DNA of 64,000 nt from Oceanobacillus zhaokaii (GTDB lineage: Bacteria > Bacillota > Bacilli > Bacillales > Amphibacillaceae): positions 2,675,001-2,739,000 of the forward strand of contig NZ_CP024848.1 in the NCBI RefSeq assembly GCF_003352005.1, given 5' to 3'. The notes beneath the pieces were generated by a model that made no database searches, had not been told where the DNA came from, and was given only the letters and a program-made list of their open reading frames with translations. Position numbers and translations under genes: made by a program. Positions 35,842-44,027 of the stretch are shown one piece after another; position 1 is the stretch's first letter; each line of letters begins with the position of its first letter.

Positions 35842-36108
35842 TTACTTTGACTCAGCATACTCTAAGGAGTGTTGTTCTTTTAGAATATCTGTGAATTCCC
35901 AAAAACCATAAGTGTTATTGCAGTCGTATTGCTTGACTATCTCGATTATTCTTATTTTAAGTTCCTGATATAGGTCGACTTGCTCTTGAAGTGAAGTTTG
36001 TTTCAAAGATGCTCTGATTTTAGGTTCGAATAAATTAAGAACAGTTTCCAATGAGTCGATATCATTATGCTCTTGAACTCTTTTTGCTAAGTCAATGAGT
36101 CGAGTCAT
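35842..36108 (-). CDS. rsoA: RsoA-like sigma-factor co-subunit
   Basis: An 88-residue helical protein of the small helix-turn-helix group (Pfam HTH_16 type, as recalled), with the pattern ...DSLETVLNLFEPKI... followed by DLYQELKIRIIEIVKQ. That pattern resembles sigma region 2 and the B. subtilis RsoA protein (79 residues), which completes the divided sigma factor SigO. Its ATG overlaps the yvrJ stop by four bases in the sigO-yvrJ-rsoA operon, which strengthens the call. Similarity is judged by eye. Confidence 0.7.
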   Translation of the reverse strand: MTRLIDLAKRVQEHNDIDSLETVLNLFEPKIRASLKQTSLQEQVDLYQELKIRIIEIVKQYDCNNTYGFWEFTDILKEQHSLEYAESK

Positions 36109-36278
36109 GAAATGTCCCTCCTTAATTCATTTATTATATCTGATAAATTTTTTGAATGTTTTTCCAATCGCTCCATTCTAACTTCATAACGTATCAATAG
36201 TATTAAAGCTACTACTATCGGAAATCCGACCTTTTCCATTAATTGAATTATATCAAAAAGAGCAGAGATTTCATTCAT
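36105..36278 (-). CDS. yvrJ: YvrJ-family small membrane protein
   Basis: A 57-residue protein. One membrane segment in the family core MEKVGFPIVVALILLIR (about 14-30), then a charged helix. YvrJ proteins are encoded near SigO/RsoA and oxalate decarboxylase genes in Bacillus; their function is unknown. It overlaps the sigma gene by eight bases upstream and the RsoA-like gene by four bases downstream, so all three are translationally coupled. Confidence 0.85.
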   Translation of the reverse strand: MNEISALFDIIQLMEKVGFPIVVALILLIRYEVRMERLEKHSKNLSDIINELRRDIS

Positions 36279-36909
36279 ACTTTCCCTCCTCAGTTAATAG
36301 TTGTTTTTTCAAGTTATTTAAAGCTTTATTTCTTGTTTTAGAAATGGATTGCTGGGAGACACCTTCTTTAGCAGCGATTTCCGTATCTGTCAAATTGAAA
36401 AGATACGATGCTTCTAAAATATATTTCTGTCTGGGTGTGAGGGAACGAATAGCATGATAGAGAGTGAAATTTTCAATATAGCCTTCCAGATGTGGATCGT
36501 TTTCCAATACTTGCTCATCAACAGATATCGCATTATCATCGGCAATAAGCTCCACTCTCGATGTGATGTTTGTAGCATCTTCATGAATTGGCTGGTCCAA
36601 AATAAGCAATTGCCGTTTTCTGTACAAATTAAATTTCTGGTCGTATCGAATGGCAATTCTTCTCAAATCATTAGACAATTGACTAATTAACCTTATCTCG
36701 GAAAAATGGTCTTGGAATGCCTTATCCAAGGCTTTCTTTGTCTCAGATGTTGAATTGCGGATGGACTGATCCAGAAGAAAACAATTTTTCTTCGTAAGCA
36801 AAAATGATCGCATTAGATTGTTTCGGAAAATCAACTCATTTTCATCGACAAATTTCCTTGCCATCGGGTATTCACATTCTTCCTCATTAGGACATGTATT
36901 TCTTTTCAT
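36271..36909 (-). CDS. sigO: SigO-like RNA polymerase sigma factor
   Basis: A 212-residue sigma-70 family protein with a clear region 4 (about 155-205: LTPRQKYILEASYLF, then DTEIAAKEGVSQQSISKTR as the helix-turn-helix). The N-terminal half is weakly like region 2, as in B. subtilis SigO (YvrI, 206 residues), which needs RsoA for core binding and -10 recognition. AAGGGAGGG precedes the ATG. It leads the sigO-yvrJ-rsoA operon. No oxalate decarboxylase gene or YvrL-type regulator is visible nearby. Confidence 0.82.
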   Translation of the reverse strand: MKRNTCPNEEECEYPMARKFVDENELIFRNNLMRSFLLTKKNCFLLDQSIRNSTSETKKALDKAFQDHFSEIRLISQLSNDLRRIAIRYDQKFNLYRKRQLLILDQPIHEDATNITSRVELIADDNAISVDEQVLENDPHLEGYIENFTLYHAIRSLTPRQKYILEASYLFNLTDTEIAAKEGVSQQSISKTRNKALNNLKKQLLTEEGKYE

Positions 36910-37370
36910 CCTAATATCCCTCCCTTCTATCTAATAAAGGCAAAATTAATAAAGATGATACAACCTAAAAGAACATCAGTTTCCTACATTATACTTAATA
37001 TTCCCAATAATTTCTATTTATTATAAACTTGTCGAATATGCAATAATTCGGGATATTAATTGACCTTAATATAGTGGATAGGGAAAATATAACTGTGCTA
37101 TACATCCCAGATAACGAAGGATAATACAAAAAGGAGATGAAAAAGAAGTAGAATCATCGTATATAATCGGCAACTAAGGAGATGTAACTATGCTTATGGT
37201 ACCTGAAAATTTTACAATATATAGCCATGCAGGAAAGTTCTGTACTTCACCGAAAGCATACTGACATTAATATGTTTGCGGTGTAATTATGGTGACCTAT
37301 CTTCAGGTATCAGTATTCTAAAACTTTTATCCAAACAGTGACAATCCAACTGCCCATTCATACCTAATTA
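36910..37370. other. intergenic region between sigO and bioY
   Basis: About 460 A+T-rich bases between divergent operons. It holds only the possible 24-codon frame at 37191-37265 and must contain the sigO promoter. I could not pick out a reliable promoter for sigO. Confidence 0.4.
37191..37265 (+). CDS. possible 24-residue peptide
   Basis: ATG at 37191 has AAGGAG eight bases upstream and a TATAAT about 20 bases further up (37163-37168). The frame is 24 codons and ends TGA at 37263-37265. No recognisable family. The good ribosome binding site is the only support; it could be a leader or a remnant. Confidence 0.25.
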
Positions 37371-37421
37371 TTGTAAACCACTTAAATAATAAGTTGACAA
37401 TTTGTGCCACTTCCATATATT
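37371..37421 (+). promoter_or_regulatory. BirA operator and promoter of the bioY operon
   Basis: TTGTAAAC (37371-37378), a 14-base spacer, GTTGACAA (37393-37400): one mismatch per half to the BirA consensus TTGTTAAC-N14-16-GTTAACAA as recalled. The second half contains the -35 TTGACA (37394-37399), with -10 TATATT at 37416-37421 after 16 bases. Biotin-loaded BirA would therefore repress the operon. Confidence 0.82.
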
Positions 37422-37460
37422 CTAATTATTAATAATTTAAAAATATTGGAGGTTGTACTT

Positions 37461-38042
37461 ATGAAATTACAAGATATGATGTATATCGCCTTATTTGCAG
37501 CTATTGTCGGTGTTCTAGGATTTTTCCCGCCTATTCCACTTCCGTTTAGTCCCGTACCAATAACAGCTCAAACACTTGGTGTTATGATAACGGGTGGTGT
37601 TCTTGGCGCGCGGCGAGGTACGCTTAGTCTATTGCTGTTTATCGCGCTTGTTGCAATTGGTGCACCATTGCTCAGTGGAGGACGAGGAGGATTTAGTGCA
37701 TTAATTGGCCCGGGTGGGGGCTATATTATGAGTTGGCCATTAGCTGCAGGTATCATTGGATATCTTGTAGAAAGAAACTGGCATACACTGAAATTACCGA
37801 AAGTTCTTTTATTTAATTTCCTTGGTGGCATCGTACTTGTTTACGCTTGTGGTGTTACATACTTGTCTTTCATAGGTAACCTCCCTTGGATTCCTACAGC
37901 AATTTCCGCCTTTGCTTTCTTGCCAGGTGATGTAATAAAGATGTTTGTCGCTGGTTATATAACGATAAAAATAAACAAAGTATACCCATTGATTAAAATT
38001 CAGAAATCTAAAAGTAGTAAACAGCTAAAGCAGGTGATTTAA
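37461..38042 (+). CDS. bioY: biotin transporter BioY
   Basis: A 193-residue BioY, the substrate-binding membrane subunit (S component) of the ECF biotin transporter, with about six helices and the family motifs FSPVPITAQTLGVM (about 33-46) and GGYIMSWPLAAG. The start is ATG 37461, preceded by GGAGG; the longer frame to 37404 would begin inside the promoter. It is first in the BirA-controlled operon and ends directly at the next gene's ATG (TAAATG). Confidence 0.93.
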   Translation: MKLQDMMYIALFAAIVGVLGFFPPIPLPFSPVPITAQTLGVMITGGVLGARRGTLSLLLFIALVAIGAPLLSGGRGGFSALIGPGGGYIMSWPLAAGIIGYLVERNWHTLKLPKVLLFNFLGGIVLVYACGVTYLSFIGNLPWIPTAISAFAFLPGDVIKMFVAGYITIKINKVYPLIKIQKSKSSKQLKQVI

Positions 38043-39494
38043 ATGGGAATTGGGAGAGATTTGAAAGGAATAGCCCAAAAAAATCCAGAAAAAGCTGCAA
38101 TTTTATTTGAAGCTCAAGTTATCACCTATGCTGATTTTTATCGTACCATATGCCAGATACAGCTAAACTTGCTTTCCCTTAGTCGGAAAAACAATCCACA
38201 AAAGGTAGCGATATTAATTGGCAATGAGCCAGCTTTTCTTGAATTATATTTTGCTGTTTTAACACTAGGATGGATTGCTATTCCCTTTGATCCGAAATGG
38301 CGTAAAAGGGACATCGTGAAGATCATGAAAACTGCTGATCCCGATCTGATCATTATAAGCGAGCACTTTCCTGAAAGCATCTCCAATATGTTTGATAAAT
38401 CATACGGGATAGAAACATTGAAAGAGCCATCTGACAATATGATTGTCAGAGATTGGAACCATAATGACAATGCAGCATTCTATCTCGGATTTACTTCCGG
38501 ATCAACTGGCACACCAAAGGGTTTTATTAGAAATCACAAATCTTGGTTAACGAGCTTTTCTGTTGCAGAACAAATATTTCAATACAATCAGGAGGATATA
38601 ATTCTTGCGCCAGGCCCATTGTGTCATTCCCTATCATTGTTTGCTGCTACTCATGCGCTTCATATTGGCGCAACCTTACAACTAACAGAAACTTTTAAAC
38701 CAATGGTATTAAATGACAGGAAGGCAACAGTTGTTTATGCGGTCCCAACAATGATTCATGGGTTTATTGAACAAACCGTGAATCCAGTTCAGGAAAAGAT
38801 CGTCTTCTTATTATCTGGGGCGAAGTTGCAACCTGAATTAAGAAGGAGACTGCAGCATGTTTTTCCTAAAAGTGTTGTCTATGAATATTTTGGTGCTTCT
38901 GAATTAAGTTTTATTTCTTATGCCTCCAATGATGTGACAGATTGGTATCCCGACAGTGTTGGCAAACCATTTCCTGGAGTTAAGGTAACGATACGGGATC
39001 AGGAAATGAAGCGAGTTACAAACGGCGAAATAGGTGAAGTCTTTATTGAAAGTGACTTTTTATTTACTAGCTATCTTCATAACAGCGAAGAAACAGAGAA
39101 AGTATTAACGGATTATGGTGCAACCGTTGGTGATTTAGGTTTTATCAATGATGCAGGAATCCTTACCATTGTAGGAAGAAAAAAACATATGATTATTAGT
39201 GGCGGGCTAAATGTTTATCCAGAAGAAGTAGAGAAAGTGATGGAGGAAATTGCGGCCGTTCAAGAAGCTGTCGTTATCGGTATAGACGATGATTATTGGG
39301 GGCAAAAAGTAATCGCACTAGTTAAATGGAAAAAACAAGCAGAATTAGAAAAATTACAGGCGCATTGTCATGCACATTTACCTAACTATAAATGCCCAAA
39401 GGAATTTTATGAAGTGGACGATTTTCCATATACGTCCACAGGAAAAATTGCACGAAACGATGTCGCATTACAGATTGCGAGGTATACATCATGA
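38043..39494 (+). CDS. yhfT: acyl-CoA synthetase (YhfT-like)
   Basis: A 483-residue AMP-forming acyl-CoA ligase. P-loop FTSGSTGTPKGF (about 151-162), YEYFGASE (about 281-288), VGDLGFINDAG and GRKKHMIISGG hinge, and catalytic Lys in STGKIARND near the C-terminus. It activates a carboxylic acid to its CoA ester; being BirA-linked, the acid may be pimelate, glutarate or another biotin precursor (inference). B. subtilis has bioY-like yhfU next to yhfT and yhfS in a BirA regulon. It overlaps the thiolase gene by four bases. Confidence 0.86.
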   Translation: MGIGRDLKGIAQKNPEKAAILFEAQVITYADFYRTICQIQLNLLSLSRKNNPQKVAILIGNEPAFLELYFAVLTLGWIAIPFDPKWRKRDIVKIMKTADPDLIIISEHFPESISNMFDKSYGIETLKEPSDNMIVRDWNHNDNAAFYLGFTSGSTGTPKGFIRNHKSWLTSFSVAEQIFQYNQEDIILAPGPLCHSLSLFAATHALHIGATLQLTETFKPMVLNDRKATVVYAVPTMIHGFIEQTVNPVQEKIVFLLSGAKLQPELRRRLQHVFPKSVVYEYFGASELSFISYASNDVTDWYPDSVGKPFPGVKVTIRDQEMKRVTNGEIGEVFIESDFLFTSYLHNSEETEKVLTDYGATVGDLGFINDAGILTIVGRKKHMIISGGLNVYPEEVEKVMEEIAAVQEAVVIGIDDDYWGQKVIALVKWKKQAELEKLQAHCHAHLPNYKCPKEFYEVDDFPYTSTGKIARNDVALQIARYTS

Positions 39495-40636
39495 ACACAC
39501 CTGTAATTGTACAAGCAAAACGGACTGCAGTTGGTAAAATAGGCGGGATGTTTAAAAACATTCCCCCTGAAAATTTAGGAGCTGCCGTAATTAGGGAAAT
39601 AATCGTGGAAAGTAGCATTAATCCTCATTCTATTGATGAAGTGATTCTCGGGAATGCTGTTGGGCCTGGCGGGAACATTGCACGGCTTACAGCATTAACT
39701 GCTGGTATTCCGGTCGATGTTCCTGCAGTTACCGTTGACCGCCAATGCGGATCCGGATTAGAAGCAATCAATATAGCATGCCGAAATATTCAATCTGGAG
39801 CAGGAGATATCTATATTGCAGGTGGTATTGAAAGTAGCAGCCTTGCTCCATGGAAGCTGGAAAAGCCCACCTCTCTCTACGGGGCGCCAACTTTATTTAC
39901 ACGTGCACGCTTTTCACCCGAATCCATTGGGGATCCTGATATGGGAATAGCTGCTGAAAATGTTGCAGAAGCTTATCAAATTTCACGCGAGGAACAAGAC
40001 TTATTCGCATACAACAGCCATCAGAAAGCAATCACAGCAAGAGACGCGGGTCGGTTTTTAGATGAAATCGTTGATCTGCAGGGAAAAAACGACGATGAAT
40101 GTCCGCGACCACAATTAACAATGAGTACACTCACTAAGCTTCGCCCTGTTTTTAAAGAAAATGGAACAGTAACAGCTGGCAATGCTTGTCCTGTGAATGA
40201 CGGGGCTGCAGCTGTTCTAATAATGTCCGAGCAAAAATGTCTGGAGTTTGGTCTTCAGCCTCTTTTAAAATTTGTTGATGCAACGAGTGCAGGCGTAGAC
40301 CCTAACCTGCTCGGAATCGGTCCAGTTCCTGCTGTGAGAAAGCTATTAAAGAGAGCACAATTAACTATCACAGATGTTGATTTAGTAGAATTAAATGAAG
40401 CATTTGCTTCCCAAGTGTTGGCTTCCCAGCAGCAACTCGGCATTTCCGATGACAAATTAAATGTCGGTGGAGGCGCCCTTGCCTTTGGGCACCCTTATGG
40501 TGCATCAGGGGCAATCCTTGTCACACGTCTTTTAACTGAAATACAACGTCTTCAAGGTAAGTATGCCATCGCCACACTAGGTATTGGTGGAGGTTTAGGA
40601 CTTGCTACGTTATTCGAAAGGTATAAAAGTTCATGA
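39491..40636 (+). CDS. yhfS: thiolase-family protein (YhfS-like) lacking the second catalytic Cys
   Basis: A 381-residue thiolase fold with nucleophile C86 (DRQCGSGLE) and the catalytic His in FGHPYGASG. The third motif, normally C-I-G-G-G, reads LGIGGGLG: G364 replaces the Cys that acts as general base in ordinary thiolases (compare FadA at 3834, which has it). So it may have altered chemistry or favour one direction. It overlaps its neighbours by four bases on each side. Pathway role inferred to be biotin-precursor metabolism. Confidence 0.83.
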   Translation: MNTPVIVQAKRTAVGKIGGMFKNIPPENLGAAVIREIIVESSINPHSIDEVILGNAVGPGGNIARLTALTAGIPVDVPAVTVDRQCGSGLEAINIACRNIQSGAGDIYIAGGIESSSLAPWKLEKPTSLYGAPTLFTRARFSPESIGDPDMGIAAENVAEAYQISREEQDLFAYNSHQKAITARDAGRFLDEIVDLQGKNDDECPRPQLTMSTLTKLRPVFKENGTVTAGNACPVNDGAAAVLIMSEQKCLEFGLQPLLKFVDATSAGVDPNLLGIGPVPAVRKLLKRAQLTITDVDLVELNEAFASQVLASQQQLGISDDKLNVGGGALAFGHPYGASGAILVTRLLTEIQRLQGKYAIATLGIGGGLGLATLFERYKSS

Positions 40637-41040
40637 TTAAAGCTGGATTTATTACAGATACAGTTGCAATCAATGTTACAAGAGAACACGTACGTAAATA
40701 TGCGGAAGCTATCGGAGAAGAAAATCCAATTTTTCATAGCCTGGAAGCAGCAAGAAATGCCGGCTATGCCAATCTAGTTTTACCAGCAACATACCCTACT
40801 TTGTTTTGGCAAAAAATAGAAATCCCGTGGCTCAAGAATCAATCTCCATTGATTCAAACTGAGCAAGTATTCGAGTACTTGGAAGCCTTGGTGGCAAATC
40901 AAACATATATGTGCCAAATTACCGTTTTGAATGTGCGGCAAAAGGAAAGGAAGCTTTTTTCAAAAAATGAATTACGCATAAACCGAGATGGTAGAACTGT
41001 TGCCACAAGTAATACAACACTTATGCTTGTATTGGAGTGA
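40633..41040 (+). CDS. MaoC-like dehydratase, HadA-type subunit
   Basis: A 135-residue hot-dog protein like the N-terminal MaoC_dehydrat_N/FAS1 domain: NVTREHVRKYAEAIGEENPIF (about 14-34, the family's T-x-x-x-I-x-x-Y/F-A-x-A-I-G-x-x-N-P), then ARNAGYANLVLPATYPTLF. It lacks the Asp-His hydratase pair of the next gene, as in mycobacterial HadA, which works only as a heterodimer with HadB. Four-base overlap with yhfS. Presumed non-catalytic, substrate-binding partner. Confidence 0.78.
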   Translation: MIKAGFITDTVAINVTREHVRKYAEAIGEENPIFHSLEAARNAGYANLVLPATYPTLFWQKIEIPWLKNQSPLIQTEQVFEYLEALVANQTYMCQITVLNVRQKERKLFSKNELRINRDGRTVATSNTTLMLVLE

Positions 41041-41045
41041 TCGTA

Positions 41046-41429
41046 ATGGATAAGAATTTGGAAGGATTTTTCCCGAAGACTTTCGTGATTCTAATAACAA
41101 ACAAAATGGTAGAAAACTATGCAAATGTTTCGCATGATTGGAATCCAATTCACCTGTCCATCGAGGCCGCAAAGCAAGCTGGTTATCCCCAAAAGGTGGT
41201 ACACGGCATGTTGTCAATGGCTATCAGTTCCAGACTAGTATCGCCTTTACTTGGACAATCCTGGATGATCCAATTCCATCAAATAAAATTAATAGCACCC
41301 CTATATGTAGATGATTTATTAATTATCACAGGGTCTTTAGTGGATCATTATGAACTGAAAATTCATGGGGAAAACCAACATAGACAAGTCGTCATTAAAG
41401 GGAGACTTAGCTTGCGTCAGAGAGTATGA
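41046..41429 (+). CDS. MaoC-like (R)-3-hydroxyacyl dehydratase, HadB-type subunit
   Basis: A 127-residue MaoC dehydratase with the hydratase-2 motif SHDWNPIHLS (about 28-37; catalytic Asp and His four residues apart) and the KVVHGMLSMA helix. Together with the preceding subunit it should interconvert 3-hydroxyacyl- and enoyl-thioesters. I choose ATG 41046, eight bases after GGAG; a GTG at 41037 overlapping the previous stop is also possible. Last gene of the bioY operon; no terminator was obvious. Confidence 0.8.
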   Translation: MDKNLEGFFPKTFVILITNKMVENYANVSHDWNPIHLSIEAAKQAGYPQKVVHGMLSMAISSRLVSPLLGQSWMIQFHQIKLIAPLYVDDLLIITGSLVDHYELKIHGENQHRQVVIKGRLSLRQRV

Positions 41430-41492
41430 AAGGTGGTAACTTTAATGATATAATTAATGAACAATTTTAATGAAAATGCGAGGAGTAATTCA

Positions 41493-42155
41493 ATGGCGAA
41501 GAAAAAATACTATGTTGTCTGGGTTGGCAAAAAGCCAGGTATCTATTCGAACTGGGCAGACTGTCAAGCACAGACAAATCACTTTGATCAAGCAAAATTC
41601 AAATCCTTTGAAAGTCGGGACCTTGCAGAAAAAGCCTATCGTGAAGGCTGGCAATATCATTGGGGTAAAGGAAATACGCAAAAAGCTGCGAAAGGTCAAT
41701 CAAATAGAAAAACTAGTTCAGGTAGGCCAAGCAGTTTCGTCTCCAATGAAATCGATTATAACAGTATTTCCGTTGACGTTGGAACCCGAGGGAATCCTGG
41801 TCCAGTGGAATATAAAGGTGTAGATACACGAACGGGTGAAGTCATCTTTTCGAACGGGCCAATCAGTAAAGGCACGAATAATTTAGGTGAATTTCTGGCG
41901 ATTGTGCATGCATTGGCATACTTGAATAAGTTAGGCAGTAATAAAACAGTTTACACAGATTCCCGGAATGCCATGAAATGGGTAAAGGAAAAGGCGGTGT
42001 CGACAACACTGAAAAGGGATGCGTCCACCGCTGAAATATGGGAATTAATTGACCGCGCCCTTCACTGGCTTCACAATCATACATATGATAATAAAGTACT
42101 TAAATGGGACACTAAAAACTGGGGTGAAATAAAAGCAGATTATGGGCGGAAGTAA
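41493..42155 (+). CDS. ribonuclease H1 with viroplasmin domain
   Basis: A 220-residue protein. An N-terminal caulimovirus-viroplasmin/RNase H1 hybrid-binding domain (about 1-50, YYVVWVGKKPGIYSNW...) is joined by a Ser/Lys/Asn linker to a C-terminal RNase H fold. The acidic active-site residues are the Asp in SVDVGTRGNPGP, the Glu in NNLGEFLAI, the Asp in YTDSRNAMKWV and the Asp in KADYGRK. It cuts RNA in RNA:DNA hybrids. Start ATG 41493 behind GAGGAG. Confidence 0.87.
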   Translation: MAKKKYYVVWVGKKPGIYSNWADCQAQTNHFDQAKFKSFESRDLAEKAYREGWQYHWGKGNTQKAAKGQSNRKTSSGRPSSFVSNEIDYNSISVDVGTRGNPGPVEYKGVDTRTGEVIFSNGPISKGTNNLGEFLAIVHALAYLNKLGSNKTVYTDSRNAMKWVKEKAVSTTLKRDASTAEIWELIDRALHWLHNHTYDNKVLKWDTKNWGEIKADYGRK

Positions 42156-42308
42156 ATAGATAGGCACCATCGACGATTGCAAGTTCAGGCCCTCTTCTCG
42201 ATTTCAATGACTAATTTTTTTTAAACTCCATAGACTAAAACGAAACTACATTCCGTATCCTTTACTTTTGTAGCCATAAATCAATTGATACATTGAGGTG
42301 CTATTTAT

Positions 42309-43061
42309 ATGAGAAGACCACTGTCAATCCTTTTCCTGCCGATTTTCTTTTATGTATTACTTTTTACAAACATGCAGATATTCGCAAAAGATCGCTGGGA
42401 CTATGAAAAAACAGGTCAGGTCACATGGGACATAGATACGAAGGAAAAAATGGTTGCTATTACCTTTGATGATGGCCCACATCCATTATACACTTCGGAT
42501 ATATTAGATGTATTGGCAAATTACAATGCAAAAGCTACTTTTTTTGTGTTGGGTGCACATGCTAAGAAATACTCTGGGCTTATTTATCGTCAGTTCAGAG
42601 AAGGTCATGAAATAGCAAATCATACTTATAATCATAAATATCACCTCACTACTTCAAAAGAATTAAAGAAGGAAATAGATGATACAGCAGAAATTATTTA
42701 TGAAATTACTGGAACGAAACCTGCCCTTTTCCGTCCAGTTGGTGGTACTTATAATGATGTAACAATAAATACAGCAGTAGATAGCGGAAATCATGTTGTC
42801 CTCTGGTCATGGCATCAGGATCCTGAGGATTGGAAAAACCCTAGTGTCAATCGAATAACGAATCACATCCTTAAAAATATAAGCCCAGGCGATATCATTC
42901 TGCTCCATGATGCAGGTGGCGATCGTAGCCGAACCGTTGAATCACTTAAAAGGATTTTACCTCAATTAACAAAAGAAGGATATAAATTTGTAACTGTTTC
43001 AGAAATGATGTACCGAACCGAAATAAAAGACTCTAGTTTCTTTAATCTTTTTCTAAATTAG
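42309..43061 (+). CDS. polysaccharide deacetylase (NodB type), secreted or membrane-tethered
   Basis: A 250-residue protein with an N-terminal hydrophobic signal or anchor (about 5-24) and a NodB domain. Motif 1 is TFDDGPHP (catalytic and metal Asp), motif 2 HEIANHTYNH (metal His pair), motif 3 RPVGGTYN, with the later W-D/H-Q-D and LLHDAGG motifs. It removes acetyl groups from chitin-like or peptidoglycan sugars on the outer face. GAGGTG precedes the ATG. Single gene with a strong terminator. Confidence 0.9.
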   Translation: MRRPLSILFLPIFFYVLLFTNMQIFAKDRWDYEKTGQVTWDIDTKEKMVAITFDDGPHPLYTSDILDVLANYNAKATFFVLGAHAKKYSGLIYRQFREGHEIANHTYNHKYHLTTSKELKKEIDDTAEIIYEITGTKPALFRPVGGTYNDVTINTAVDSGNHVVLWSWHQDPEDWKNPSVNRITNHILKNISPGDIILLHDAGGDRSRTVESLKRILPQLTKEGYKFVTVSEMMYRTEIKDSSFFNLFLN

Positions 43062-43121
43062 GCTGATAAAGCTGATATCTTTGCTACTAAAACAAGACGA
43101 TGTCTAAAACACCTGAATTAA

Positions 43122-43160
43122 CGAGGCCACTGAAAATCTTATGCTTTTTCAGTGGCCTCG
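43122..43160. terminator. strong terminator after the deacetylase gene
   Basis: A 15-pair perfect stem (arms 43122-43136 and 43146-43160, core GGCCACTGAAAA) with a nine-base loop and a T-rich tail on the plus strand. Confidence 0.85.
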
Positions 43161-43292
43161 ATTTAATAATTGATCTTTTAATATTTTGACATTTTCTTAT
43201 CATCCAGTGATTCATTCCACCGCCATATTTGTTCGTGGAAGAATAGGCGTTGTATAAGGCAAACTTAAATGATTAACCAAAAGTCATCTTCT

Positions 43293-44027
43293 TTACTTTT
43301 TATTTAAAATAAAGATCGCACCACCATATCCTAAAATACACCAAATAATTAAGTTTATATAATTGCCGGTGCTTGCCGTAAACGTAGAAGCAGCTAAAGA
43401 AGAACGAATCACTTCAGCCATGGAATAGATTGGAAGTATATCATGAAGTATTTGCAGCCATTCTGGGAGTCTTTCCATTGGGAAGTTTACTGGTGAAAAC
43501 ATAAGTGCACCAAATACAACAACTTGGGAAATTGCTAGTGAAGCTGTTGGTGATAAAAGGTAAGAAAAACCATACCCAACACCAATAGAAGTTAATCCAA
43601 CCAAGAGAAAGGCAGGAACGACAGTCCATGAAACGTCATAACCTGGTTGAAAAATAAGATGCGCAACAATTGAAGATACAATAATGCCTGGAATGGCTAG
43701 AAATAACCATAGCGTTGTATCTGCACCAAGAATTACAGATCGTTTCACAGGCCATGTTCTCATAAATTCCATATAACCATCCGCTTTCGAAGTACCAATC
43801 TGTTGTGGTAAAATTACTAGACCAATGATAATTAGAATAATTGTAGGAGCACCGGTTGCCAAATAAAGAAAGCTCGCATTACTAGGATCCGGAATCATAT
43901 AGGTAAACCCTATTACTATTCCAATTGAAATAAGGATTAAAATAAGTGACATAAAGATAAAGAATCCGATATTTCGAATCAATTGTATTTGAAAAACATA
44001 CTTGTATTGGCTAAACGTATTATTCAT
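43293..44027 (-). CDS. ABC-2 type permease
   Basis: A 244-residue membrane protein with six hydrophobic segments, typical of ABC-2 exporters. It starts at an ATG overlapping the ATPase stop (ATGA), behind GAGGAG. Its cargo (drug, lipid or peptide) cannot be read from sequence. Controlled presumably by the MerR-type gene upstream. Confidence 0.85.
   Translation of the reverse strand: MNNTFSQYKYVFQIQLIRNIGFFIFMSLILILISIGIVIGFTYMIPDPSNASFLYLATGAPTIILIIIGLVILPQQIGTSKADGYMEFMRTWPVKRSVILGADTTLWLFLAIPGIIVSSIVAHLIFQPGYDVSWTVVPAFLLVGLTSIGVGYGFSYLLSPTASLAISQVVVFGALMFSPVNFPMERLPEWLQILHDILPIYSMAEVIRSSLAASTFTASTGNYINLIIWCILGYGGAIFILNKK

Noticed and set aside
41037..41045. GTG at 41037 as start of the HadB-like gene
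   Set aside because: GGAG directly abuts it; ATG 41046 has proper spacing. Kept as an alternative only.
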